Shown here in pieces: positions 25,201 to 32,371 of a stretch of DNA of 32,371 nucleotides (its first letter is position 1; each line of letters starts with the position of its first letter). Source of the stretch: an uncultured Bacteroidota bacterium (GTDB lineage: Bacteria; Bacteroidota; Bacteroidia; Chitinophagales; Chitinophagaceae); contig CAIRES010000083.1 of the NCBI GenBank assembly GCA_903877645.1, positions 1 through 32,371 of the forward strand, written 5' to 3'. Made by a program: the position numbers and the translations under genes. The notes under the pieces are model-generated. The model made no database searches, was not told where the DNA came from, and saw nothing but the letters and a program-made list of their open reading frames with translations.

Positions 25201-27196
25201 GGGTACCTATCATGTGATCGCGGTGAATACTACCACTGGTTGCAGCAATAGCATGGCCGGCGCACCGGTGGTCAATATAGCTTCACTCCCCATAGTGCAC
25301 AGCATGGCAGGCGGCGGTAGCTACTGTACAGGCGACACCGGCGTGCATGTATACCTCAGCGGTTCCGTAACTACCAATACTTACCAGCTTTACCACAACT
25401 GGAGCAGGGTAGGCAGTCCCCTTGCAGGTACGGGCTCCGGCCTCGACTTTGGCCTCGAGACGATCACCGGCAGCTATACCGTCATTGCCACCAATGCCAG
25501 CACCTGCTCCGATACTATGGCAGCAGCAGCGATAGTTGGCATCAACCCTTCTGTTTCTCCTTCTGTTACTGTTACTGTTAGCCCCGGCGATACAGTATGC
25601 GCAGGTACTGCTGTTACCTTTACTGCTAATCCTTTTAATGGCGGTACTTCACCAACTTACGAATGGTTCAAAAATGGAGCAATTGTAGGTGGTATAGGGG
25701 CTATATATACATACATTCCTGTAAACGGAGACGTAGTTTATTGTGTGATGAATAGCAGTGCCACTTGTGCTACTCCAAGAGTGGTAGGTAGCGAAGATCA
25801 TCTTATGGATGTCATTGCATACCCCACCATTACTGGTAGCTCATCTGTATGCCTCGGCTCCACTACCACCCTTACCGGTACCGTCGGTGGCGAGTATAGA
25901 AGTGGCAGCACTACTATAGCCACGGTAGCTATAGTAGGAGGTACCCCCGGTGTCGTTACCGGCATGAGTGTGGGTACTACAATCATTACTTATACGGTTG
26001 CCCCCGGTTGTTCTTCTTTCCAGGTCATGAGTGTTAATCCTGTGCCTACTGTCACTGCCTCTATAGCGGCTGTATCTTGCAGCGGCGATTATACGCTCTC
26101 CGGTTCGGGTGGGGTGTCTTATACATGGTCTCCTGCTACTGCGCTGTCCTGCACTGCTTGTGCCGTTACTACTTCGAGTCCTACAGATGTGATACTATAC
26201 ACATTATCCGGCACCAGTGCCCTCGGCTGCATTGGCACTGATACGGTGAGTGTGGATGCCAACAAAATATCAGGCAACATTACCTACAGCGGCGGCTCAT
26301 TATTCGATTCACTCAAAGTATGGCTGATACAATACAACCCGTCTGACAGCACACTCACCGGGCTTGATTCTACTTACACCTGTATGTCTGGCGGTATTCC
26401 TTATTACGAGTTCAAAGACAAAGTTCCCGGCAGCTACCTTGTAAAGGCAAAGCTGCTTGGCGCTGCACCCGGCACTACCGGCTACCTGCCTACTTACAGC
26501 ACTTCCACATCTTATTGGTACGATGCGGCCAGCGCTACCCACACCTATGCTACTGATGTGCTCAATGTAACGCTGCTGTATGGCACTGTACCTTATGGGC
26601 CGGGCTTTATAGGCGGGCTCATCTCAATGGGTGCCAACAGGGGCACCAGCACGGATGTACCTGCACAGCACATGACTGTTTACCTTAAAGATGCCTTAAC
26701 CGGCAAGGTGCTTACTTATACTTATACCGATGCCACAGGGGCTTATGCATTCCCGAACCTGGGTTATGGCAGCTACATGGTTTATCCCGAGGACTTCGGT
26801 TATACCACTACACCTTCGGACGCCATCGCCCTCGCCGATTTTACCGATACTGCAAGGGGCATTGATTTTAAAGAACACCTCAATGCAAAGACCATCACGC
26901 CTATTGCTGCTGCTGTTAACGGTGTGAAAACTATCAATGCGGGCGAGCAGTTGCTCGTCTACCCTAATCCTGCAAAAGATAATTTAGGTATCACCTGGAG
27001 CAATGAAGAAACAGGCCTTGCCGATGTGGTGATCACAGATGTTACAGGCAAAGAAGTGTACAGGACAACGCTTGATATTACCTCGCCATCTGGCAGTCAG
27101 CAGATCAGCGTGCTAGGCTTGAATGATGGCATTTATCTCATTAACATTAGATCATTAACTATCAGTTATAATAGTAAATTGCTGATACAGCATTAA
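22280..27196 (+). CDS. Giant multi-domain Ig-like T9SS surface protein
   Basis: This is a protein of about 1638 residues, started at the ATG at 22280, which opens directly into a signal peptide (MKPVKYLILTFLAILYSYCS, cleaved near FA-V). The frame continues 12 codons upstream to 22244, but that ATG overlaps the predicted transcription start. Domains in order: one Big_2-like Ig; one Cys-paired GGG domain (about 98-178); four Big_2-like domains (about 180-472); seven tandem GGG domains (about 472-1090; consensus YxVTGGGxYCxGGxGV, YQLY, GTGSxxDFG, TGC); an Ig/PKD-like domain with PTYEWFKNG; a further Big_2; a SYTWSP-type domain; two CnaB-like domains (about 1328-1533); and a T9SS sorting domain (about 1557-1638, VYPNPAKDNLGITW). 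It is probably an adhesin or surface-layer filament. Confidence 0.9.
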   Translation: MKPVKYLILTFLAILYSYCSFAVIGPVTGSTSLCAGDTTTLYDTTTGGVWSSSNVAIVSVNSATGLATGVGAGTASITYTTGSGYVIATLVVNSKPNVYTLSGGGSFCAGTATIISLSNSTSGISYQLYNSGTITGTPLAGTGSPLDLGSVISAGTYSVIATNTGTGCVAAMGAVTVNTLTSPSAISFSGPLCQGGAVTASNSVAGGAWASSNPTVATIGSLGVISVNSIGTAIISYTLAGTGCATATAVTVNAAPAAISGSYGICAGASNVLTDAGGGTWSSSDPAIAIVNTSGIVTGVSPGAASIWYTLPTGCNTFAPVTVNIVPGAISGPASFCSGATAYYSSSSFGGNWYSSYSTIATIGSTSGSATGVVAGSTNIIYALPSGCSVSQSVTINALPSPITGTLNGCAGSALSLSSTSGGTWTSGSTSVAAITAPGVVNCIGTGIALITNTLSTGCAVSATITVNAAPATFTITGGGAYCPGGSGVHLGLTGSAGSGCTRYQLYIGSSPVGSPVTGTGSAIDFGFQTIAGTYSAMATNSCTGCSSSMAGTAAISLYPAPIVYTLSVGSGGGYCAGGTGADLTLSGSNTGINYVLFSAAGPEGILSGTGSALDWGHLPAGVYGAYATNPSTGCTSNMLSATISVIPAPTVYAVTGGGTYCAGGVGEHIELAGSDAGVSYQLYQGTTPVGLAIAGTGGAIDLGAHTATGTYTVIATNTAFGCTASMASSASIAVAPLPTAYPVTGGGSFCPGGGSHIGLTYAASGYNYQLYRGSVTIGGPVGGRNVTLDFGLEVTAGSYTVIATNASTSCAASMTGAAVININPTPSMYNVTGGGAYCSGGSGVPVGLDNSDPGIIYKLYDGSVLLAALTGSGSSLDFGYRTAAGSYTVAAVNSTTACADTMSGAASISINLLPVAYTLTGGGTYCPGGVGVRMGMTGSSPGVSYQLYNGVTADSTPVAGTGSALDFGIKTTMGTYHVIAVNTTTGCSNSMAGAPVVNIASLPIVHSMAGGGSYCTGDTGVHVYLSGSVTTNTYQLYHNWSRVGSPLAGTGSGLDFGLETITGSYTVIATNASTCSDTMAAAAIVGINPSVSPSVTVTVSPGDTVCAGTAVTFTANPFNGGTSPTYEWFKNGAIVGGIGAIYTYIPVNGDVVYCVMNSSATCATPRVVGSEDHLMDVIAYPTITGSSSVCLGSTTTLTGTVGGEYRSGSTTIATVAIVGGTPGVVTGMSVGTTIITYTVAPGCSSFQVMSVNPVPTVTASIAAVSCSGDYTLSGSGGVSYTWSPATALSCTACAVTTSSPTDVILYTLSGTSALGCIGTDTVSVDANKISGNITYSGGSLFDSLKVWLIQYNPSDSTLTGLDSTYTCMSGGIPYYEFKDKVPGSYLVKAKLLGAAPGTTGYLPTYSTSTSYWYDAASATHTYATDVLNVTLLYGTVPYGPGFIGGLISMGANRGTSTDVPAQHMTVYLKDALTGKVLTYTYTDATGAYAFPNLGYGSYMVYPEDFGYTTTPSDAIALADFTDTARGIDFKEHLNAKTITPIAAAVNGVKTINAGEQLLVYPNPAKDNLGITWSNEETGLADVVITDVTGKEVYRTTLDITSPSGSQQISVLGLNDGIYLINIRSLTISYNSKLLIQH
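23696..25553 (+). repeat. Seven tandem copies of the GGG/Cys-pair domain
   Basis: Seven consecutive in-frame repeats of about 88 codons occur here. Each opens with TGGGxYC-like sequence, has YQLY or a variant about 25 residues later, then GTGS..DFG, then A.N...GC near the end. The DNA copies are diverged, so the array is old or under diversifying pressure. Copy 2 (about 23970-24225) departs most: its opening reads VGSGGGYCAGG and it carries VLFSAAG in place of YQLY. Confidence 0.8.
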
Positions 27197-27264
27197 ATTA
27201 ATTTATTATTTTACAGAATAATTAGAAAAGCAATACACATACTTCAAACCTAAAAACCAATAAA

Positions 27265-29214
27265 ATGAAAAAACTTCAACTTTCTCTGTTGGCAATGCTA
27301 CTATCCGTTGCCGCTTTTGCCGTAGCGCCCATTACAGGGCCTAGCTTTATCTGTTCCGGTTCCACGGGTACGTTTACCGATGCCACTTCGGGTGGCGTAT
27401 GGAGCAGTTCCAATGTTGCTGTACTTACGATCTCTTCAGGGGGTGTGGGTACAGGCGTTTCCTATGGTTCTGCGATCATTACCTACGATGTCTCTGGTTC
27501 TTACGCCACTATTTCGGTTACAGTTACCCCTATACCCACAGGTTATTCAATCACCGGTGGTGGTGCTTATTGTGCAGGTGGCTCAGGTGAGCATATCGGT
27601 ATCAGTGGTTCCAGCTCCGGCGACTCTTATCAACTCTTTGAAAGTGGTGCTGCTGTAGGATTGCCGATTCCCGGTACGGGTTCTGCACTTGATTTTGGCT
27701 CGTTAACATCAGCTGGTGTTTACACCGTTGTATCTACAAGCAGCACATATGGCTGTTCTCGCACCATGACCGGCTCTGAAACAATTTCTATTAATCCACT
27801 TCCTAATGCTTATGTGGTTACAGGCGGTGGTACTTATTGCTCAGGTGGCGCAGGCCTCGATATTTTTCTGGTAAATTCAGATGCAGGCGTAGCTTACCAA
27901 TTGTACCTTGGCAGTACGCCCGTTGGCTCCGTTGTTGCTGGTTTAGGTTCAGCGCTCGATTTTGGTATACATACTGCTGCAGGCGTATACACAGTAGTGG
28001 CTACAAATAGTTCCACCGGCTGTTCTGGTAACATGTCAGGATCAGCTACTATCGCTGTCTCTACAGGCCCTACAGTTGGCGCTACTGCTACCGAGGCTTC
28101 TTGTGGTGGTTCTTATTCAATGACAGCCACCGGCGCTACTTCTTACTCATGGTCGCCATCTACCGGCCTGTCTTGCAGCACTTGCAGCACTACTTCTTGC
28201 TCCGGCCTTACCACTTCAGGTACTTATGTAGTTACCGGCACCGATACTTATGGTTGCACAGGCACAGCAAGCGTATCTGTGAACTTCAATCGCATCTCCG
28301 GCCACATCACATACAGCGGTGGCCTTTCTACTGATGTGTTCAAAGTATGGCTCATACAGTTCAATTCATCAGACAGCAGCATTACCTCTCTCGATTCCAC
28401 TAACTCCTGCATGGACTCAGGCACTCCTTATTACGAGTTCAATAGCCCGGCTTCAGGCAGTTATATGGTGAAAGCAAAGCTTAACGGCACAGTAGCAGGC
28501 AGCAGCGGATATATTCCTACCTACAGCTCTTCTACACCTAACTGGTACGATGCGGCAAGCACAGCACACACTACCTCATCAGATGCTATGAACATCACTA
28601 TGGTGTACGGTACAGTGCCTGCAGGACCCGGTTTCATTGGTGGTTATATATCTGCAGGTGCAGGCAGGGGCACATCCGGCGACTTACCTGCAGCAGGTAT
28701 GCTGGTGTATCTTAAAGACGCAAGTGGCCACATACTCACTTATACTTATACCGATGGTGCAGGTATGTATTCATTTAGTTCACTGGGTAATGCTTCTTAT
28801 GTCATCTATCCTGAGAACTACAGCTTCTACACTACACCATCATCTGTGATCACACTCAGCACATCAGGCGAAAGTGTATCTGGTATCAACTTCAAGCAGC
28901 ACAATACTTTTGGCACCATCACGCCAAACGCTGGTACTACTTCAGTTGCATCAGCCTCAGCACAGGGGTTCAACATCTATCCTAACCCAGCTACAGGTAA
29001 TGTGAGCATCCAGTGGTCAAACAAAATGACCGGCAATGCAGAGGTGACTATCACTGATGTAACAGGCCGCACAGTACTCGCAACAACGATCAACATCAAT
29101 GCCGCATCAGGCCAGTCACAACTGAATGTTGCCGAACTGAAGAACGGCATCTACCTCGTATCAATAAAGTCTGCTACTGTCAGCTACAACACCAAGCTGG
29201 TAATACAGAACTAA
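27265..29214 (+). CDS. Ig-like T9SS surface protein, short paralogue
   Basis: This 649-residue protein has a signal peptide (MKKLQLSLLAMLLSVAAFAV). It has one Big_2-like domain (22-90), two GGG/Cys-pair domains (about 93-178 and 181-266), a Cys-rich SYSWSPSTGLSCSTC domain (about 270-340), two CnaB-like domains (about 343-450, with KVWLIQF, and 457-546, with VYLKDASGHILTYTYTDG), and a T9SS sorting domain (569-649, IYPNPATGNVSIQWS). It is clearly paralogous to the proteins on either side; its last 80 residues are nearly identical to those of the next gene. The 68-bp gap upstream has no terminator and no clear promoter, so it may be cotranscribed with the giant gene. An Ala/Thr/Ser-rich mature part suggests a surface location. 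Ligand unknown. Confidence 0.9.
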   Translation: MKKLQLSLLAMLLSVAAFAVAPITGPSFICSGSTGTFTDATSGGVWSSSNVAVLTISSGGVGTGVSYGSAIITYDVSGSYATISVTVTPIPTGYSITGGGAYCAGGSGEHIGISGSSSGDSYQLFESGAAVGLPIPGTGSALDFGSLTSAGVYTVVSTSSTYGCSRTMTGSETISINPLPNAYVVTGGGTYCSGGAGLDIFLVNSDAGVAYQLYLGSTPVGSVVAGLGSALDFGIHTAAGVYTVVATNSSTGCSGNMSGSATIAVSTGPTVGATATEASCGGSYSMTATGATSYSWSPSTGLSCSTCSTTSCSGLTTSGTYVVTGTDTYGCTGTASVSVNFNRISGHITYSGGLSTDVFKVWLIQFNSSDSSITSLDSTNSCMDSGTPYYEFNSPASGSYMVKAKLNGTVAGSSGYIPTYSSSTPNWYDAASTAHTTSSDAMNITMVYGTVPAGPGFIGGYISAGAGRGTSGDLPAAGMLVYLKDASGHILTYTYTDGAGMYSFSSLGNASYVIYPENYSFYTTPSSVITLSTSGESVSGINFKQHNTFGTITPNAGTTSVASASAQGFNIYPNPATGNVSIQWSNKMTGNAEVTITDVTGRTVLATTININAASGQSQLNVAELKNGIYLVSIKSATVSYNTKLVIQN

Positions 29215-29235
29215 GTTAAAAGGCAAAGTAATACA

Positions 29236-29271
29236 TAGTCCCGGCTCCGCCCACCGGCGCAGCCGGGACTA
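29236..29271 (+). terminator. Hairpin after the 649-residue protein gene
   Basis: An 11-bp perfect stem (29236-29246 with 29261-29271) has a GC-rich loop and lies 22 bp after the stop. There is no T-run, only CTAATTTAT, so termination may be incomplete. Confidence 0.6.
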
Positions 29272-29300
29272 CTAATTTATACAGCATAACACACTCGCTT

Positions 29301-29410
29301 TTGTCATCCCGAGGAACGAGGGATCTGCACGCTACGCTTGTAGGCTATACTGATTTGAAACGCCGGGTTGTTGGTGTTCTTCACCAACAACACTTGCGCT
29401 GTACAGGGAA
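29301..29410. repeat. Dispersed intergenic repeat, intact copy with hairpin
   Basis: It begins TGTCATCCCGAGGAACGAGG, contains the 21-bp match to 19449-19469, and ends with a perfect 10-bp hairpin: GTTGTTGGTG (29367-29376), TTCTT, CACCAACAAC (29382-29391). The first half has the form of a repeat family common between Bacteroidota genes. Confidence 0.7.
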
Positions 29411-29433
29411 TAAGTAAACGGTAAACATTTTAG

Positions 29434-29459
29434 ATAACACCTCCCTTTAGGGGCGGGGT
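29434..29459. repeat. Dispersed intergenic repeat, copy 2 of the 4335-4360 element
   Basis: It matches the 26-bp element at 4335-4360 at 24 of 26 positions, in the same orientation on the plus strand. Confidence 0.7.
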
Positions 29460-29517
29460 TGAACGCGGGCAGAACAGACAACAAAGGCCAAACAAAATAA
29501 CCTATAAAACCAAAAAC

Positions 29518-32217
29518 ATGAGAAAGATCCAATTAACCTTGCTGGCATTGTTACTATCCTTTGCCTCCTTTGCTACGGCTATTATTACCGGCCCCACTTC
29601 TGTGTGTGCGGGCAGCACTATATTACTGGCAGATGCCACGCCAGGTGGCACCTGGTCCAGCAGCGATCCCTCCGTTCTCACGATCACTTCAGGTGGTAGT
29701 GCTACAGGCTTGTTGCCCGGCGTGGCAGTGATCACATACGACGTAAGCGGCGTAGATGCTACACTCACGGTAACAGTCGATGCACTACCTGCGCCCATCA
29801 CCGGCAGTGGTAGTATATGCGTTGGCGGCACAACTACACTCGCCGGTTCAGGTGGTGGAATATGGAGTAGCAGTACCCCCGGTATTGTTACAATAGGTGC
29901 TACCAGCGGTGTTGCCGTTGGCGTAGCTGTAGGTGTTGCTAATATCCAATACACACTCGGTACAGGTTGTTATGCAACCAGGACAGTTACTGTTGAGCCC
30001 TCCCCAACTGCTTATGCAATGACCGGCGGTGGCAGCTATTGCTCAGGAGGCCCAGGTGTAGACTTAGGGTTAGCTTTCAGTACTGTGGGTACGTCTTACC
30101 ATCTGTATAATGGTTCTACTCCCGTGGGTTCAGCGGTGGCTGGTTCCAGCTCAGCAATTGATTTCGGGCTGTTTGCCACACCGGGTACATATTCTGTAGA
30201 GGCTATAAGTTCTACTACTGGATGTTTTGCAACAATGTTGGGTTCTGAGACCATCAGTGTATCGCCACTTCCTAATCCTTACGCCGTCACTGGTGGCGGC
30301 TCCTACTGCGCCGGCGGCTCAGGCGTTGCAGTTTCCTTATCCTCATCCTCATCTGATGCCGGTATCCATTACCAGTTGCTTAATGGATCTGCTGTTGTTG
30401 GTTCACCAGTTACCGGCACAGGTTCAGCCATTACTTTCGGTGTGGAAACTGCCGCAGGCAGCTACACTGTTGTTGCAACAAACCCCCTTACTACCTGTGA
30501 TAATAATATGACTGGCAGCGCAACTGTTATCGTCAATCCTTTACCTGTGGCATACACCGTTACCGGCGGAGGCAGCTACTGCGCCGGTGGTACGGGTCTG
30601 CACATTGGCCTTGATGGCTCTAATTCAGGCACCAACTACCAGTTATACAATGGTACTGTAGCTGTTGGCTCCGCAATAAGTGGCACAGGCTCCGTTATAG
30701 ATTTTGGCCTGGAGACCATAGCAGGTACATATGCTGTGGTCGCTGTTAATACCTCTACACTTTGCACCAACAACATGTCTGGTACCGGCGTGGTTAGTAT
30801 TGCTACATCTGTTACCCCAACTGTTGCTATTTCCGCTGCACCGGGTACTACAGTGTGTACTGGTACTTCAGTTACCTACACAGCAGCAGGTACAAATACA
30901 GGATCTGCGCCCACATACGAGTGGGCAATCAATAGTGTAACTGTGAGCTCTGCCGGAGCCACTTACACTTATACTCCCGTTAATGGCGATATGATAGAAG
31001 TATTCATGACCAGCTCTGCAAGTTGCGCATCGCCAGCTACTGTTTCTACTTCAGTAGTGGCCACAGTTATTTCTACTGCCGTTACGGCTACTGCTACCGA
31101 GGCTTCATGCGGAGGCTATTATACACTTACTGCCGGTGGTGCTACCACATATACATGGGCTCCCGGCACAGGTTTATCCTGTACTGCTTGTGGTACCCCA
31201 ACCTGCTCCGGTCTTACTGCATCCGGCGCTTACACCGTTACAGGTACCGATACACACGGCTGCACAGGCACAGCATCTGTGTCTGTCAACTTCAACCGCA
31301 TCTCCGGCCACATCAGTTACTTTGGCGGAGTATCTACGGATGTGTTTAAAGTATGGCTCATCCAGTTCGATGGTACAGACAGCACTATCACGGCGCTCGA
31401 TTCTGTTAACTCCTGTATGGACGCCGGCATTCCCTATTACGAATTTAGCACCCCGGCATCGGGTAACTACATGGTAAAAGCAAAGCTCGATGGTACAGTA
31501 CCCGGCAGCAGTGGCTATATATCCACCTACAGCTATTCCACCCCCAATTGGTATGATGCTGCAACTACAGCACATACCGCCGGTGCCGATACAATGAACG
31601 TCAGCATGGTCTACGGCACTGTTCCTACAGGCTCCGGCTTCATTGGCGGCTACATTTCATCGGGCGCGGGTAGGGGCACTTCGGGCGATGTACCTGCTAT
31701 AGGCATGGTTGTATACCTTACCGATGCAAGCGGCCATGTAATTACTTATACTTATACCGATGCCACAGGGTCTTACGTTTTCCCAAGCCTTGCTAATGGC
31801 ACTTACCTTATTTACCCCGAAAATTATTCTTTCCACACTACGCCATCCGCCACGATCGCATTGAGCCCGTTCAATGAAACCGTGACCGGTATCAACTTCA
31901 GGCAATACAACACCACCGGGAGGATACTCCCCGCGGGTGCCACAGCAGTTCCTGTAACTACCGCGCAAGAGTTCAATATCTACCCTAATCCCGCTACAGG
32001 TGATCTGTTTATACAATGGTCAAACAAAATGATTGGCGACGCAGATGTTACCATCACTGATGTTACAGGGCGTACGGTACTCGCAACAACGATAAATATA
32101 AATGCCGCATCAGGCCAATCAGAACTAAGTGTTGCAGAATTAAAAGATGGGATTTACCTGATCTCGATAAAATCGGAAATGTCCACATTTAATAGTAAGG
32201 TGGTCATTCAGAACTAA
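29518..32217 (+). CDS. Ig-like T9SS surface protein, medium paralogue
   Basis: This 899-residue protein has a signal peptide (MRKIQLTLLALLLSFASFA) very like that of the preceding gene. It has two Big_2-like domains (22-88 and 90-160), three GGG/Cys-pair domains (about 164-250, 253-340 and 343-430), an Ig/PKD-like domain (about 433-515, PTYEWAINS), and a Cys-rich TYTWAPGTGLSCTAC domain (about 520-592). These are followed by the shared tandem CnaB-like pair (about 594-797) and the T9SS sorting domain (about 819-899, IYPNPATGDLFIQWS). Compared with its left neighbour it gained one Big_2, one GGG and the Ig/PKD domain, while keeping the C-terminal cassette. It is secreted and anchored by T9SS (inference). 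A strong terminator follows. Confidence 0.9.
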   Translation: MRKIQLTLLALLLSFASFATAIITGPTSVCAGSTILLADATPGGTWSSSDPSVLTITSGGSATGLLPGVAVITYDVSGVDATLTVTVDALPAPITGSGSICVGGTTTLAGSGGGIWSSSTPGIVTIGATSGVAVGVAVGVANIQYTLGTGCYATRTVTVEPSPTAYAMTGGGSYCSGGPGVDLGLAFSTVGTSYHLYNGSTPVGSAVAGSSSAIDFGLFATPGTYSVEAISSTTGCFATMLGSETISVSPLPNPYAVTGGGSYCAGGSGVAVSLSSSSSDAGIHYQLLNGSAVVGSPVTGTGSAITFGVETAAGSYTVVATNPLTTCDNNMTGSATVIVNPLPVAYTVTGGGSYCAGGTGLHIGLDGSNSGTNYQLYNGTVAVGSAISGTGSVIDFGLETIAGTYAVVAVNTSTLCTNNMSGTGVVSIATSVTPTVAISAAPGTTVCTGTSVTYTAAGTNTGSAPTYEWAINSVTVSSAGATYTYTPVNGDMIEVFMTSSASCASPATVSTSVVATVISTAVTATATEASCGGYYTLTAGGATTYTWAPGTGLSCTACGTPTCSGLTASGAYTVTGTDTHGCTGTASVSVNFNRISGHISYFGGVSTDVFKVWLIQFDGTDSTITALDSVNSCMDAGIPYYEFSTPASGNYMVKAKLDGTVPGSSGYISTYSYSTPNWYDAATTAHTAGADTMNVSMVYGTVPTGSGFIGGYISSGAGRGTSGDVPAIGMVVYLTDASGHVITYTYTDATGSYVFPSLANGTYLIYPENYSFHTTPSATIALSPFNETVTGINFRQYNTTGRILPAGATAVPVTTAQEFNIYPNPATGDLFIQWSNKMIGDADVTITDVTGRTVLATTININAASGQSELSVAELKDGIYLISIKSEMSTFNSKVVIQN

Positions 32218-32240
32218 ATGATAGAATTATCCCTTCTACT

Positions 32241-32277
32241 AAGGCTCCTGCACATCATTGCGCAGGAGCCTTTTTTT
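32241..32277 (+). terminator. Strong rho-independent terminator
   Basis: AAGGCTCCTGC (32241-32251) pairs perfectly with GCAGGAGCCTT (32262-32272) over a 10-nt loop, and the T-run continues to 32277. It ends the surface-protein gene cluster. The remaining 94 bp to the window end show nothing I can assign. Confidence 0.9.
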
Positions 32278-32371
32278 GGTAATGTGGTCAAAAATAGTTG
32301 GTGGTTTTCTCAGCAATTATTCATAATATTCGATTGTCAATTTGAAGAGGAAGTAGGCTCTGCTGGAGAGC

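Larger units (their letters stand above)
29215..29517. other. Intergenic region with hairpins and dispersed repeats
   Basis: This 303-bp gap between two paralogous surface-protein genes holds no gene. It contains the hairpin at 29236-29271, the better copy of a dispersed repeat (about 29301-29410) and a second repeat copy (29434-29459). No TAnnTTTG or ECF-type promoter was found for the next gene. Confidence 0.7.

Noticed and set aside
23696-25553. Regularly spaced repeats as a possible CRISPR array
   Set aside because: The repeats are in-frame protein domains of about 88 codons with diverged DNA, not short identical repeats with unique spacers.
29421-29442. AAACATT...ACACCT upstream of the last surface-protein gene as an ECF-type promoter
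   Set aside because: The distance between blocks is about six bases too short, and the sequence is largely part of a dispersed repeat.

Overview
The window looks like a chromosomal segment of a Bacteroidota bacterium, probably of the Chitinophagaceae type (inference). Three things support this. Four genes from 19.6 kb onward encode secreted proteins ending in type IX secretion (T9SS) sorting domains. Several start regions carry the Bacteroidota promoter signature (-33 TTTG, 19-nt spacer, -7 TAnnTTTG). The families present (DUF6600, Porin_10-like, ECF sigma plus beta-barrel pairs) are typical of the phylum. I saw no tRNA, rRNA, CRISPR array or insertion sequence.

Left part (1-9.3 kb, almost all minus strand). 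A DUF6600 exported protein with a Pro/Gln/Asn-rich tail is followed by sucD (succinyl-CoA ligase alpha, apparently without sucC). Next comes an AT-rich three-gene unit read HEPT, MNT, Mrr: a toxin-antitoxin pair coupled to a restriction endonuclease. Then come a large outer-membrane porin-like protein, a two-gene unit (membrane protein plus purine nucleoside phosphorylase) and an orphan exported protein with a BatD-like N-terminus.

Middle part (9.39-12.5 kb, both strands). This is a stretch of small accessory genes, AT-rich toward its right end. It includes a tightly spaced pair: a protein with ADP-ribosyltransferase-like sequence features and a protein with a PD-(D/E)XK-like motif. A phage-type small protein and three hypotheticals follow. 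prfC (release factor 3) then marks a return to housekeeping sequence. After it come a four-helix membrane protein, a YD-repeat lipoprotein and a hypothetical protein.

Right part (16.9-32.3 kb, all plus strand). An ECF sigma factor is followed 13 bp later by a protein with an anti-sigma-like cytoplasmic N-terminus, one membrane helix, a long Ala/Thr/Asn linker and a C-terminal outer-membrane beta-barrel. Four T9SS cargo proteins follow: one NHL-repeat protein and three paralogous Ig-like surface proteins (about 1638, 649 and 899 residues). The three paralogues share a repeated domain of about 88 residues with one conserved Cys near each end (8, 2 and 3 copies) and a common C-terminal cassette.

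The most interesting regulatory observation is a bipartite motif, TACTAACATT-N13-ACGCCT. It lies upstream of both the sigma gene and the largest Ig-like gene, with identical spacing and an unconserved spacer. It looks like an autoregulated ECF promoter that links the sigma operon to the surface protein. Several start codons were corrected from the longest open frame, with reasons given in each entry.
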